In this document: in pieces, positions 18,636-28,560 of the stretch
Numbering within the stretch: position 1 is the stretch's first letter
Layout of the letters: every line of letters starts with the position of its first letter
Assembly: GCF_000242435.1 (NCBI RefSeq)
Contig: NZ_JH591187.1
Location: forward strand, 711,478 to 775,477
From: Dialister succinatiphilus YIT 11850
GTDB lineage: Bacteria; Bacillota; Negativicutes; Veillonellales; Dialisteraceae
DNA: 64,000 nucleotides
Direction: 5' to 3'
Program-made: the position numbers and the translations under genes
Notes under the pieces: model-generated
Database searches by the model: none
What the model saw: only the letters and a program-made list of their open reading frames with translations
What the model was told of the DNA's origin: nothing

Positions 18636-20025
18636 TTGGCATTCCCTTTTCTTTCAATAATGCAATCAGTTTTTCGCTTACACCGGTAATACTGCCGGCA
18701 CCCATGGTAATCACCATATCTCCCGGACGGATAGAGTCATAAAGCGCACCGGCCACATCTTCCAGCTTATCCACATAGCGGATATCCTTATGCGGAAGCC
18801 GTGCCCTGACGGCATCCGGGATGAGATGACCATCGACACCGGGAATCTTTTCCTCACTGGCTGCATAAATATCCGTAAAGAAGAGAACATCCGCATCATC
18901 AAAGGCTTCTGCGAATTCGTCTTTCAAAAGTTTGGTCCGGGAATAGCGGTGGGGCTGGAAAGCACAGAGAATCCGGTGATTTCCCGATTCTCTGGCCGCT
19001 TTCAGCGTTGCCTTGATTTCCGTGGGATGGTGGGCATAATCATCCACAATCCAAAGGTCTTCCGTCCTCAATTTCGTTTCAAAGCGCCGTTTGACGCCAT
19101 GGAAATGGGAAATGGCCGCCGCTGCTTTTTCAAAGGGAATCCCGCAGTACAGAGAAGCTGCAAGGGCCCCCAGGGAATCACGCACATTGTGGAGACCCGG
19201 CACCTGGAGACGCACGGTTCCCAGCACCTTTCCTCCCTTCACCGCTTCATAGCAGAGGAGGCGGTTTTCATATCTTGGATTCACCGCTCTAAGGTCCGCC
19301 TTTTCATTCAGACCAAAGGTGAATACCTTTTTGTGAATGGAAGGAAGAATGGCCCTGACCCCTTCACTGTCCAGGCAGAGAAATGCAGCTCCGTCATCAT
19401 AAGAAATATGATTGACAAATTCAGCAAAAGCTTTTCGTATATTTTCCACACTGCCATAATGATCCAGATGGTCATCTTCGATATTGGTCACTACAGTGAT
19501 GTAATTTTTAAATTTCAAAAAGGAGCCGTCGCTTTCATCGGCTTCGGCGATGACATACTCTCCTTTACCGCAGATGGAATTCCCATGGATATAATCAGCA
19601 GCGGCGCCCAGCACGATGGTCGGGTCCATGGCGGTTTCGTAAAAAATCTGTCCCAACATGCCGGAGGTGGTGGATTTCCCATGAGCACCGGCTACAGAAA
19701 TCCCCTTCCCTGCCAGAAGAAGGGCAGCCAGCACATCGGAACGGTGGAAAACAGGAATCTGTTTTCTCCGTGCTTCCATCAGCTCCGGATTATCTTCAGA
19801 AATAGCGGAAGAAATGACAACGCATCCCTCCCCTTTCACATGGGATGCATCATGACCGATAAAGATGGAAGCTCCCCTCTTTCTGAAATTTTCAAGCACC
19901 GGGGAATCAGCCATGTCAGATCCTGAAACGGAATACCCTTTCTCCAAAAGGATTTCAGCAAGGGCGCGCATGCCCATGCCGCCGATACCGATAAAATGAA
20001 AATTTGTATATTCTTTTAAATTCAT
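18625..20025 (-). CDS. murC: UDP-N-acetylmuramate--L-alanine ligase
   Basis: MurC adds the first residue of the stem peptide. N-terminal Rossmann motif FIGIGGMGM, then the ATP loop SVAGAHGKSTTSGMLGQI (about 105-122), and DDYAHHPTEI near 340. The start at 20025 is supported by GGGAG about 9 bases upstream and lies just after the murG stop. An open frame upstream of that is inside murG. Confidence 0.97.
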   Translation of the reverse strand: MNLKEYTNFHFIGIGGMGMRALAEILLEKGYSVSGSDMADSPVLENFRKRGASIFIGHDASHVKGEGCVVISSAISEDNPELMEARRKQIPVFHRSDVLAALLLAGKGISVAGAHGKSTTSGMLGQIFYETAMDPTIVLGAAADYIHGNSICGKGEYVIAEADESDGSFLKFKNYITVVTNIEDDHLDHYGSVENIRKAFAEFVNHISYDDGAAFLCLDSEGVRAILPSIHKKVFTFGLNEKADLRAVNPRYENRLLCYEAVKGGKVLGTVRLQVPGLHNVRDSLGALAASLYCGIPFEKAAAAISHFHGVKRRFETKLRTEDLWIVDDYAHHPTEIKATLKAARESGNHRILCAFQPHRYSRTKLLKDEFAEAFDDADVLFFTDIYAASEEKIPGVDGHLIPDAVRARLPHKDIRYVDKLEDVAGALYDSIRPGDMVITMGAGSITGVSEKLIALLKEKGMPSDK

Positions 20026-20026
20026 C

Positions 20027-21145
20027 TCATTTACTCCCTTTTTCAGCCAGTTCAAGAGCCAGACGGGCAATATCCCTGCCGGCATGAATTCTTCCAAGCC
20101 CGGCGGAAGCGTCTGACATGCTGTGCAGAGCAGCAGGCGTATCCTTCAGGTAGGTAATATCCTGGATCAGCTCCTTATCGGTCAGATACTTGTCCACAAT
20201 CATCCTGGCTGCTCCGGCAGCCACAAAAACCCGGGCATTGAAAGTCTGGTGATCTTCTGCAGCATAGGGATAGGGAATCAGGATAGCCGGAAGGCCTCTG
20301 GCTGCCAGCTCTGCAAGGCTTACGGCGCCGGCGCGGCAGATAATCAGATCCGCTGCTGCCAGAGCCCTTGGCATATGGTACTCATATTTGATAATCCTTC
20401 CTGCTTTTCCTACCCTGCCTTCTTTATCCGCATGCACTTTCTCTATTATTTTATCATATTCCAGAGTGCCCGTAACATGGTAAAGGCAGAGATGGTCATC
20501 ATTCTTAAAATAGGCATGAACACCGGCCATAGCGTTGTTAATCGACCGGGCGCCGCGGCTTCCTCCGGTGATAAGCACCATGAAGGTATCAGGTGAAATA
20601 CCGAGCTCCCTTCGGGACTCCTCCCGTTTGGCTTCAATAATATCAGGACGGATAGGATTTCCTGTGTATATACATTTCTCGGGACGGGGAAAACGAACTT
20701 TCGCATCCTCATACCCCAATGCAATGGTATCTACTACATGAGAAAGGATTTTATTAGTAATCCCGGGAATCACATTCTGCTCCTGAATGAGGGTAGGAAT
20801 ATGGGACAGGGCGGCCGCCATCAGGATAGGACCGCACACGTATCCGCCGGTACCGATTACCACATCGGGATGAAAATGCTTCAAAATGGACCGGGCCTTG
20901 AAGAGACTGCCTGCTGTCGTCATAAGGATAGAAAGATTTTTCAGTGTAAAGGACCGTTTCAGTCCATAGGCCGGAATGGAAGCAAATTTATAGCCTTCCT
21001 TCGGAATGATTCTTGATTCCATGCCATTTGGAGTTCCTACAAAAAGAAATTCCACATCATCCAGTTTCGACAGTTCTCTGGCAATGGTAATGGCAGGGTA
21101 AATATGACCGCCTGTACCGCCGCCGGATAGTATAACTCGCTTCAT
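20027..21145 (-). CDS. murG: UDP-GlcNAc:lipid I N-acetylglucosaminyltransferase
   Basis: MurG converts lipid I to lipid II on the inner face of the membrane. It has the N-terminal GGTGGHIYPA loop, GGYVCGPILMAA, ITGGSRGARSINNA, and the donor-binding region ending in PYPYAAEDHQTFNA. ATG 21145 is preferred, with GGGAG 5 bases upstream; an ATG four codons earlier overlaps the murD stop. Confidence 0.97.
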   Translation of the reverse strand: MKRVILSGGGTGGHIYPAITIARELSKLDDVEFLFVGTPNGMESRIIPKEGYKFASIPAYGLKRSFTLKNLSILMTTAGSLFKARSILKHFHPDVVIGTGGYVCGPILMAAALSHIPTLIQEQNVIPGITNKILSHVVDTIALGYEDAKVRFPRPEKCIYTGNPIRPDIIEAKREESRRELGISPDTFMVLITGGSRGARSINNAMAGVHAYFKNDDHLCLYHVTGTLEYDKIIEKVHADKEGRVGKAGRIIKYEYHMPRALAAADLIICRAGAVSLAELAARGLPAILIPYPYAAEDHQTFNARVFVAAGAARMIVDKYLTDKELIQDITYLKDTPAALHSMSDASAGLGRIHAGRDIARLALELAEKGSK

Positions 21146-21156
21146 GACTGCTCCCA

Positions 21157-22506
21157 TCAGGTAAGACTTTTAACAATACGCTTGAAATCCATGCCTCGTT
21201 CTTCCATATTGTGATACATATCAAAGGAAGAGCAGGCCGGCGAGAGGATGACGATATCCCCGGCTTCCGCCAGCTGCTGCCCCTTCAGTACTGCTTCTTT
21301 CATGAAAGATACCCGGTAAATGGAAGACACGCCGGCTGCTCTGGCCGCTTTTTCAAAACGGTCAGCTGCCGCTCCCAGAAGAATCAGATGTTTTGTATGC
21401 TTTTTGACATCTTTCATGAAATCTTCCAAAGGCGTTCCCTTATCGTAGCCTCCGGCAATCAGGATGACCGGCTTGTTGAAAGCGCTCATACCCTTAATGG
21501 CAGCATCCGTATTGGTGGCTTTAGAGTCATTGTAGTATTCCACATCATGCAGTGTCCGTACATATTCAATCCGGTTAGGAAGGGACGAAAAATCCTTCAT
21601 GGCAGACACGATCACATCCACCGGAACGCCCCCTTCATAAGCCAGGAAGGACGCAGCCAGCACATCTTCATAGTTCTGCATGCCCTTCAGCTTCAATTCC
21701 TTCACAGAACAGAGACGGATTTCCTTTCCCTTTCTGCGAAGGACCAGTGTATCTCCGTCAAGGAAGGCTCCTTCCTCCACTTTATGGGATGTGGAAAGAA
21801 GGCATACATGGGTGTGGGTTTCCGCCTTCTTTTTAAGGGCAGGGGTATAGGCATCATCATCATTTAACAGAAGGCAGTCGGAATTGTCCATATTTTCAAA
21901 AATCCGGGCTTTGGCTGCCACATAGGCTTCCATGGTATGATGCCGTTCCAGATGGTCCGGCGTAATATTCAAAATCACAGCAGCCCTGGGCTTGAAGGTT
22001 TTAATAAATTCCAGCTGGAAGCTGGATACTTCTGCCGCAATCACACCATCAGCAGGCACCAGTTCCGCTTCCCGGCTCAAAGAAATGCCAAGGTTTCCTG
22101 CCAGGGCGAAAGGTTTACCGCTTCTGCTCACCATACTCCCCAGAAGAGTAGTGGTGGTAGTTTTCCCGTTGGTGCCTGTAATGGCAAGGATTGGCGCCTT
22201 TGTGACGCGATAAGCCAGTTCCACTTCGCTGATAACGTCAATATGACGGTTGAAAGCTTCAGATACAATGGGATTTTCCCTTGGAATCACCGGAGAAACG
22301 ACCACCGTATCCACCCCGTCCAGAAGATCGACGGACTGCGGCCCAAACCGGAAAACAGCTCCCAGCGCAGTGAGTGCCTCTTTTTCCTTTTTATCATGAA
22401 TAGAATCTTTTAAATCGGAAATCAGCACCTTCACATCGTGGCGCAGAAGGACATGGGCAGCTCCCAGTCCGCTGATACCGGCGCCAAGAATCAATACACT
22501 TTTCAT
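21157..22506 (-). CDS. murD: UDP-N-acetylmuramoyl-L-alanine--D-glutamate ligase
   Basis: MurD adds D-glutamate to UDP-MurNAc-Ala. 449 residues with the ATP loop AITGTNGKTTTTTLLGSM (about 108-125), NITPDHLERH and the C-terminal NDSKATNTDAA. It lies between mraY and murG. Many dcw clusters have ftsW between murD and murG, but here the two are 11 bases apart. Confidence 0.97.
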   Translation of the reverse strand: MKSVLILGAGISGLGAAHVLLRHDVKVLISDLKDSIHDKKEKEALTALGAVFRFGPQSVDLLDGVDTVVVSPVIPRENPIVSEAFNRHIDVISEVELAYRVTKAPILAITGTNGKTTTTTLLGSMVSRSGKPFALAGNLGISLSREAELVPADGVIAAEVSSFQLEFIKTFKPRAAVILNITPDHLERHHTMEAYVAAKARIFENMDNSDCLLLNDDDAYTPALKKKAETHTHVCLLSTSHKVEEGAFLDGDTLVLRRKGKEIRLCSVKELKLKGMQNYEDVLAASFLAYEGGVPVDVIVSAMKDFSSLPNRIEYVRTLHDVEYYNDSKATNTDAAIKGMSAFNKPVILIAGGYDKGTPLEDFMKDVKKHTKHLILLGAAADRFEKAARAAGVSSIYRVSFMKEAVLKGQQLAEAGDIVILSPACSSFDMYHNMEERGMDFKRIVKSLT

Positions 22507-22578
22507 AATTTACCTCCCGTGGAACCGGTCTTTGGCGGAAGCATCCATGCCTCCTCAAAGATCGGCGTGAAAAACGGA

Positions 22579-23544
22579 TTATAATGCCCGGATTGCCAAA
22601 AGAAGACTCACACAGGCAGCAATTCCTTCGAAAATCCAGAAAGCCCATACCACATGGACTTCACTCCAGCCGGACAGTTCGAAATGATGATGAAGGGGGC
22701 TCATTTTGAATACCCTTTTTCCGGTCAGCTGGAAGGAAGCCACCTGGATAATGACAGAAAGAGCCTCCAGCACAAAAATCAGGCCCAGAAAAATAAGAAG
22801 AAGCTCTGTCCTGGTCATCACGGAAATACCGGCAATCGCACCGCCCAGGGCCAGGGAACCGGTATCCCCCATGAATATTTTAGCCGGGTGGTAATTAAAG
22901 AACAGAAATCCGATACAGCTGCCGGCCAGAATGATGATGAAATATCCCAGATCATTGAAACCGGTCATATAGCAGAACATGGCATAGGCAGAGAAAGCAA
23001 TGACGCAGCATCCCGAAGCCAGTCCATCAAGACCGTCAGTGAGGTTCACCGCATTGGATGCGCCCACAATAACAAGGACCACGAAGGGATAGTACAAAAG
23101 GCCGATGGAAATATCCGTATGGGTAAAAGGAATAGCTATGGAATAGGGCAGATGAAGCGTATCCACAACGCCCCAGCAGAAAAGAACGGCTAGGATAATC
23201 TGGCCAAGCATCTTCTGCTTTGCCGTAAGGCCCAGGTTTCTTTTCTTTTCCGCCTTGATAAAATCATCAAGAAAGCCAAGAAGGCCATGGCCCAGCGTAA
23301 GAAATAAAAGCCACAGGACCGAGGGGTCAATCATTTTATTGAAAATAACCACCAGCACTGCGGAAAGAAGCATGAACAGTCCGCCCATGGTAGGCGTACC
23401 GCTCTTAATCCGGTGAGACTTCGGTCCTTCTTCCCTGATGGACTGACGAGCCTTTAATTTTTTCAAAAGCGGAATGGCAAAAAATCCAAGAATCACGGTA
23501 AGCACCGCTGATTCCGCCAGATAAATCAAATAATTACTTTCCAT
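22579..23544 (-). CDS. mraY: Phospho-N-acetylmuramoyl-pentapeptide-transferase
   Basis: MraY transfers phospho-MurNAc-pentapeptide to undecaprenyl phosphate, forming lipid I. The 321-residue protein has about ten hydrophobic segments and the active-site motifs NAVNLTDGLDGLASG (about 165-179) and IFMGDTGSLALGG (about 218-230), plus the late SPLHHHFE. It lies 1 base after murF and about 72 bases before murD. Confidence 0.97.
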   Translation of the reverse strand: MESNYLIYLAESAVLTVILGFFAIPLLKKLKARQSIREEGPKSHRIKSGTPTMGGLFMLLSAVLVVIFNKMIDPSVLWLLFLTLGHGLLGFLDDFIKAEKKRNLGLTAKQKMLGQIILAVLFCWGVVDTLHLPYSIAIPFTHTDISIGLLYYPFVVLVIVGASNAVNLTDGLDGLASGCCVIAFSAYAMFCYMTGFNDLGYFIIILAGSCIGFLFFNYHPAKIFMGDTGSLALGGAIAGISVMTRTELLLIFLGLIFVLEALSVIIQVASFQLTGKRVFKMSPLHHHFELSGWSEVHVVWAFWIFEGIAACVSLLLAIRAL

Positions 23545-23545
23545 C

Positions 23546-24925
23546 CTATGCTTTTTCTCCCCTCAAAACAGCAGGAATCCTTTCCATATGCATGTAATGG
23601 GAACCTTTCACAAGCACCACATCACCGGGCGCTGCCATCTTCATCAGTTTTTCCGCTGCTTCCTCACAGGTATCGCAGGTCATGACAGTCTTCATGCCTG
23701 CCTCTTCTGCGCCTTTGGCAAGGAAACGGGAAAGCGGTCCCACCGTAATCAGACCGTCAAATCCGATTTTTCCGGCTTTCACACCTGTTTCATAATGCAG
23801 TTTTTCTTCAAAACGGCCCAGTTCGCCCATGTCCCCCAGCACAAGGAAATAATGGTTCCCTGCAATCTGCTTCGCAGAGCGGAAAGCCATTTCCATGGAC
23901 AGCGGGTTGGCATTATAAGAATCGTCAAGAACGGTGATGCCCCCTATGTTTACCACAGACTGCCGCTGATCGGCAGGGCGGAACTCACCGAGAGCCTTCT
24001 GGATTTTTCCCGTATCCACGCCAAGCACCCGGGCTGCAGCTGTAGCAGCCAGGGCATCATATACATTATGAATGCCGAGAAGGTGAAGTTTCACCTTGAA
24101 GGCTTCGTCAAAGCAGGTGCAGGTATAGCGGGTATCCTCTTCTTCGAAACGGACATCGCTGCCCCGTACCGTATACCGGCCGTTCATACCGTAGCGGACA
24201 ATCCGACCTGCAAAGCCCTTCCCCATAACGCTGACTCGTTCGTCATCGCCATTCAGGATAGCCGTGCCATCGGCAGGAAGTGCATCGATCAGTTCTTTCT
24301 TCGCTTTGGCAATGTTATCCTGGCTCCCCAAGATACCGATATGGGATGTCCCCACATTGGTTACGACCCCCATAGTGGGAGACGCAATGGCACAGAGCTC
24401 TGCAATCTGGCCAAAGCCCCGCATGCCCATTTCCACCACGCACACCTCTGTTTCGGCAGTCATAGAAAGAAGGGTCATGGAAAGACCGATTTCATTATTG
24501 AAATTCTTCTCCGTAGCGGTCACATGGAAGCGGGTGCGGAGGATGGACGTAATCATGTCCTTGGTGGTAGTTTTTCCGTTGGAACCGGTGACTCCGATTA
24601 CGGGCACCTGAAAACGCATCCGGTGAAAATGGGCCAGATCTTCCAGCCCCTTCTTTGTGTCTTTCACCAGAAAAACGGATACATGGGCATCTATATCCTT
24701 CCCGTAGGAAGCATCAGAAATCATCACTGCCGATGCCCCGGAAAGAACCGCTCGTTTCAGAAATTCATGACCGTTGAAATTTTCACCAATGAGAGCGATG
24801 AAAAGTTCGCCCCGAGAAATGGTACGGGTATCGGTACTTACCCCCTCCACAAAGGCGTCCTCTCCCTTCTGCAGAAGAGATGCACCTGTGGCCTTTTCGA
24901 TTTCCTCCAGTGTAAATGATGCCAT
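23546..24925 (-). CDS. murF: UDP-MurNAc-tripeptide--D-alanyl-D-alanine ligase
   Basis: MurF adds D-Ala-D-Ala to the stem peptide. 459 residues, with the N-terminal substrate domain (STDTRTISRGELFIAL), the ATP loop GVTGSNGKTTTKDMI (about 107-121) and LDDSYNANPLSM (about 325-336). It is tightly packed between murE and mraY with 1-base gaps. Confidence 0.97.
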   Translation of the reverse strand: MASFTLEEIEKATGASLLQKGEDAFVEGVSTDTRTISRGELFIALIGENFNGHEFLKRAVLSGASAVMISDASYGKDIDAHVSVFLVKDTKKGLEDLAHFHRMRFQVPVIGVTGSNGKTTTKDMITSILRTRFHVTATEKNFNNEIGLSMTLLSMTAETEVCVVEMGMRGFGQIAELCAIASPTMGVVTNVGTSHIGILGSQDNIAKAKKELIDALPADGTAILNGDDERVSVMGKGFAGRIVRYGMNGRYTVRGSDVRFEEEDTRYTCTCFDEAFKVKLHLLGIHNVYDALAATAAARVLGVDTGKIQKALGEFRPADQRQSVVNIGGITVLDDSYNANPLSMEMAFRSAKQIAGNHYFLVLGDMGELGRFEEKLHYETGVKAGKIGFDGLITVGPLSRFLAKGAEEAGMKTVMTCDTCEEAAEKLMKMAAPGDVVLVKGSHYMHMERIPAVLRGEKA

Positions 24926-24926
24926 T

Positions 24927-26438
24927 TTATTTCTCCTTCAGTTTCAGTGCCTTTCTGGCTTCTTCCCTGTCATCAAAATGAATGGTTTTATCCTTTAAAA
25001 TCTGGTAATTTTCATGTCCTTTACCGGCAATCAGCACAATGTCTCCCGGCTTGGCCAGTTCAATGGCCCGGCAGATGGCGCTCCTACGGTCCACAATGAC
25101 TTCATAGGAAAGGGAGGGCTTTTCCTTCTTCACTTCCTCCACGCCGGCAGCCACTTCCTTCACAATGGAAGCGGGGTCCTCGGTGCGCGGATTGTCACTG
25201 GTTACCAGGGCAATATCGGCATTCCTGGCAGCAATGCGGCCCATAATGGGGCGCTTCATCCTGTCCCTGTCGCCGCCACAGCCGAAGACGACAATAATTC
25301 GCCCTTTTGTAATTTCCTCTGCAGTGGTCAGAATTTTTTCCAGTCCGTCCGGTGTATGGGCATAGTCCACCACCACCGTAAAAGGCTGTCCTTCATCAAT
25401 CAGCTCAAAACGACCGGGCACACTCTTAAAGTCCTTCATCCCCTCCACAATGGTCTCCATGGGAACTCCTTCAGAGAGGCAGGCGCCTACTGCGCCAAGA
25501 GTATTGTAAACGTTAAAACGTCCGGCCAGTCTGGTTTCAAAATCATAATCCTTTCCCTCATAGGTCACTTTAAAGGAAGATGATTTCCCGGTGAAATGAA
25601 TGTCATGGGCGTAAAGATCTGCTTCAGGATGGATCATGCTGTAGGTATGAAGAGCGCAGATATTTCTATCATCCACCCCTTCTTCCATTACGTGGGCATA
25701 GGGATCGTCCATATTGACCCAGGCAGACTTGCCTTTCTTTATCTGTCCTTTAGCTGATACCATATGGAAAAGGATAGCCTTGGCCTTTGCATAATTATCC
25801 ATGGTCTTGTGGAAATCCAAATGGTCTTCGGTGAGGTTGGTGAATACAGCATCATCGAATTCACAGCCTGCCACACGGCCAAGGACCAGGGAATGGGAAG
25901 AAACTTCCATGCACACGTACTCCACTTTTTCCTCCGCCATGCGGGCCAGAATGCGGTCCAGATCGATCACATCAGGCGTCGTATTGTGGGTGGGGATTTC
26001 CTTATCACCGATGAGGGCATGAATGGTGCCGATGACACCGGTTTTATGGCCGGCATGGTGAAGGATATGTGCTGCTACATGGGTGGTGGTTGTCTTCCCG
26101 TTGGTACCGGTCAGGGCGATCATGCGCATTTTCCTTGTGGGATAATCAAAGAAAAAAGGTACCATATCTTCCATAGCCTTCCTTGTATCTTTGACATATA
26201 CCGCAGTCACAGAAGACGGCACATCTATATCCCGGGAAGCCACAATGGCAGCAGCACCCTTTTCTACAGCTGCCTTGACAAAGTCATGGCCATCCACATG
26301 GGCACCGGAAAGGCAGATAAATAAACCGCCTTCCACCACCTTGCGGGAATCAGCTGTTACATCTTTAATTTCAACATCCGCAGAACCCAGCACTTTCACC
26401 ACCGGGGTCATACGAATCAATTCTGATAATGTTTTCAA
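24927..26438 (-). CDS. murE: UDP-MurNAc-L-Ala-D-Glu--meso-diaminopimelate ligase
   Basis: MurE adds the third residue of the stem peptide. ATP loop ALTGTNGKTTTTHVAAH (about 108-124), and the specificity motif SDNPRTEDPAS near 405, which in this family marks meso-diaminopimelate rather than lysine. That agrees with a diderm Negativicute. It has its own promoter-like pair (26482-26510). ftsI, often immediately upstream, is missing. Confidence 0.96.
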   Translation of the reverse strand: MKTLSELIRMTPVVKVLGSADVEIKDVTADSRKVVEGGLFICLSGAHVDGHDFVKAAVEKGAAAIVASRDIDVPSSVTAVYVKDTRKAMEDMVPFFFDYPTRKMRMIALTGTNGKTTTTHVAAHILHHAGHKTGVIGTIHALIGDKEIPTHNTTPDVIDLDRILARMAEEKVEYVCMEVSSHSLVLGRVAGCEFDDAVFTNLTEDHLDFHKTMDNYAKAKAILFHMVSAKGQIKKGKSAWVNMDDPYAHVMEEGVDDRNICALHTYSMIHPEADLYAHDIHFTGKSSSFKVTYEGKDYDFETRLAGRFNVYNTLGAVGACLSEGVPMETIVEGMKDFKSVPGRFELIDEGQPFTVVVDYAHTPDGLEKILTTAEEITKGRIIVVFGCGGDRDRMKRPIMGRIAARNADIALVTSDNPRTEDPASIVKEVAAGVEEVKKEKPSLSYEVIVDRRSAICRAIELAKPGDIVLIAGKGHENYQILKDKTIHFDDREEARKALKLKEK

Positions 26439-26481
26439 AATGAATCACCTCTGCATAATTTTCAACTAAGCGTCATTATTT

Positions 26482-26510
26482 ATGATAGCTTAAATCCCCT
26501 TGAAGCACAA
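26482..26510 (-). promoter_or_regulatory. Possible murE promoter
   Basis: TTGTGC (26510-26505) and TATCAT (26487-26482) are separated by 17 bases, 44 bases before the murE start and right after a hairpin. It would allow the mur genes to be expressed apart from mraZ-rsmH-ftsL. Confidence 0.45.
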
Positions 26511-26511
26511 T

Positions 26512-26534
26512 AGCGGCCTTAAAAAAAGGCCGCT
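26512..26534 (-). terminator. Hairpin between ftsL and murE, possible terminator
   Basis: AGCGGCCTT / AAGGCCGCT is a perfect 9-bp stem, but the T run is in the loop and not after the stem, so it is not a textbook terminator in either direction. Confidence 0.4.
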
Positions 26535-26630
26535 GATTTTATAATTCTAATTCACTTTTTACGCAGACGGCGCTTTCAGAGCAGCCTGCGCCGATTCCAT
26601 GACAAAATGAATCAGTAGGTCTCTTAGCAG

Positions 26631-27050
26631 CTACCGAACTGCCTTCTTTGCCGGAGCAGAAACTGTTTTCGCTGCCGCGCCGGCCTTTTGTACTTCCACA
26701 CCGCCATACACATTACGCACGGGAAGGCGCATGCCCAGCTTTGTTTCTGCCAGTTTCTGTATGCGTACCGGCGCATTGAGCCTTGATACCTCCAGTTTCA
26801 GCACTGAATTTTCTTTTTCCAGATTCATCACTTCCGCCCGTACCTGCTGCATATGATATTCCGCCTGCACATTGACACCATTTAAAATGGTGCTTGCCAG
26901 GAAGGGCATCAGAATCATGATAATCCCCAGAATGACATTATGAAATAAACTGCGAGATGAAGATTCTTCCCTCTCCCTTTGCCGGGGAACAGCAATGTCC
27001 TGAGGCATGGAAGCCATATAATCCATCATTTGTACATTCTGCGATATCAT
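26631..27050 (-). CDS. ftsL: FtsL-like division protein
   Basis: A 139-residue bitopic protein. It has a charged head, one membrane segment at about 37-58 (LGIIMILMPFLASTIL), a short coiled coil with heptad Leu/Val (QQVRAEVMNLEKENSVLKLE, about 67-86) and a low-complexity Ala/Lys tail. The family diverges strongly; this call rests on topology and its place between rsmH and murE. ATG 27050 has GGGGAGAG upstream; a longer frame lacks a site. FtsL normally works with FtsQ/DivIB and FtsB. Confidence 0.8.
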   Translation of the reverse strand: MISQNVQMMDYMASMPQDIAVPRQREREESSSRSLFHNVILGIIMILMPFLASTILNGVNVQAEYHMQQVRAEVMNLEKENSVLKLEVSRLNAPVRIQKLAETKLGMRLPVRNVYGGVEVQKAGAAAKTVSAPAKKAVR

Positions 27051-27161
27051 AAAACATCTCTCCCCATGCAGGAAGCATCCTTTAAAGACCCATAATTTCA
27101 AATAACCTTATGGAATCAGCGCTTCCTTAATCATAAAATCCAAATCAGCGGAAACTATTTC

Positions 27162-28094
27162 CTATACTTTTTCAACCACCCTGAGCACCGCACTCCGGGC
27201 CCGCGGATTTTCCTCCACTTCCCGATCTGACGGTTTGATGGCCTTTCCCAGACTCTTCACCGTCCTGTGGTGATGGCATACACACACCGGCAGATCCGGC
27301 GGGCATATGCAGTCTCTTTCCATTTCCCGAAACGTATTTTTAATAATCCGGTCTTCCAGGGACTGGAAGGTAATTACCCCCAGCCGTCCCCCCACTTTCA
27401 GGTGGCCCACGCAGGCTTCCATTGTGTCCTTCAAGATGCCAAGCTCATTATTCACCTCTATGCGGATAGCCTGGAATGTACGCTTCGCCGGATGAGGTCC
27501 GTTTCTTCTGGCATGAGCGGGAATGGCCGCCTTAATCACACGGACCAAATCGTCTGTAGTTTCAATGGGCTTTTCATTTCTGAAATTCACGATGAATTGG
27601 GCAATCCTCCTGGCCCACCGCTCTTCCCCGTATTCCCGAATGATGCGGGTCAGGTCATCTTCATCATAGGTATTTACAATTTCATAGGCAGTCAAAGGAT
27701 TGCGCTGGTCCATACGCATGTCCAGCTTCCCATTGTTCATATAGGAGAATCCCCGCTCCCCATCATCCAACTGATGAGAAGAAACACCCAGGTCGAAAAT
27801 AAATCCATCCACCTTCTCTATATCCAGAGAATCGAGAATAGAAGAAATATGAGAAAAATTGTCACGCACAAAAAGATGGCGGCATCCAGTGCCTTTGAGC
27901 CTTTCGGAAGCCGCATCTATAGCCTCCTGATCCTGGTCCACTCCAATCACAAGAGCATCTTCTTCCAGCCTTTCCGACAAGGCCATGGAATGACCGCCGC
28001 CGCCCAGGGTGCAGTCTACATAAACGCCATGAGGATCGGTGAGCACAGAATCAATCATCTCATGAAGAAGTACGGTGGTATGATGGAATTCCAT
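27162..28094 (-). CDS. rsmH: 16S rRNA m4C1402 methyltransferase
   Basis: RsmH (MraW) N4-methylates C1402 of 16S rRNA in the decoding centre using SAM. At 310 residues it shows VDCTLGGGGHSMALSERL (about 25-42), GFIFDLGVSSHQLDDGERGF (about 98-117) and the C-terminal ARSAVLRVVEK. It follows mraZ by 12 bases, the near-universal order. Confidence 0.97.
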   Translation of the reverse strand: MEFHHTTVLLHEMIDSVLTDPHGVYVDCTLGGGGHSMALSERLEEDALVIGVDQDQEAIDAASERLKGTGCRHLFVRDNFSHISSILDSLDIEKVDGFIFDLGVSSHQLDDGERGFSYMNNGKLDMRMDQRNPLTAYEIVNTYDEDDLTRIIREYGEERWARRIAQFIVNFRNEKPIETTDDLVRVIKAAIPAHARRNGPHPAKRTFQAIRIEVNNELGILKDTMEACVGHLKVGGRLGVITFQSLEDRIIKNTFREMERDCICPPDLPVCVCHHHRTVKSLGKAIKPSDREVEENPRARSAVLRVVEKV

Positions 28095-28106
28095 GAAACC
28101 CTCCCC

Positions 28107-28544
28107 TTATAAGTCAAAATTTAACGGCAGATCCAGAGAATCGGCTATATCTGCCATCGATTCTTCTCCGTTTTCATCAGCATCAAGAAGCACCGGATCC
28201 CAGATTTCAATGATGGAACCAGTTCCTACAATGACGGCGTCCTTTTTCAGCTGAGCAAAGGTGCGGAGATGCTGGGGAATCAGAATCCTCCCCTGCTTGT
28301 CACATTCCATTTCAGTTCCCCGTCCGATGAGATGGCGCATAATCTTTCTTACCTTGTGATTGGTAAAAGGAAGCTTCTGCAGTCTGGCAATAAGAGCATC
28401 CCATCTTTCCCTGGGGTAAATGCAGAGACAGGTATCAAGACCCGGTGCCAGCACAAAGCTGTTTCCCAGTTCCTCCCTGAATTTGGCTGGAAGAATCATA
28501 CGTCCTTTGCTGTCAATAGTATGAGAATACTCATTCATGAACAT
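28107..28544 (-). CDS. mraZ: Transcriptional regulator MraZ
   Basis: A DNA-binding protein with two AbrB-like halves: HTIDSKGRMILPAKFRE (about 7-23) and MECDKQGRILIPQHLR (about 80-95). In studied species MraZ forms a ring and represses or tunes its own dcw operon through tandem short repeats before mraZ, and such repeats exist here (28561-28594). ATG 28544 has GGAGGTGG 7 bases upstream; an ATG two codons later is less well placed. 145 residues, the normal length. Confidence 0.96.
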   Translation of the reverse strand: MFMNEYSHTIDSKGRMILPAKFREELGNSFVLAPGLDTCLCIYPRERWDALIARLQKLPFTNHKVRKIMRHLIGRGTEMECDKQGRILIPQHLRTFAQLKKDAVIVGTGSIIEIWDPVLLDADENGEESMADIADSLDLPLNFDL

Positions 28545-28560
28545 ATTTCTTCCACCTCCT

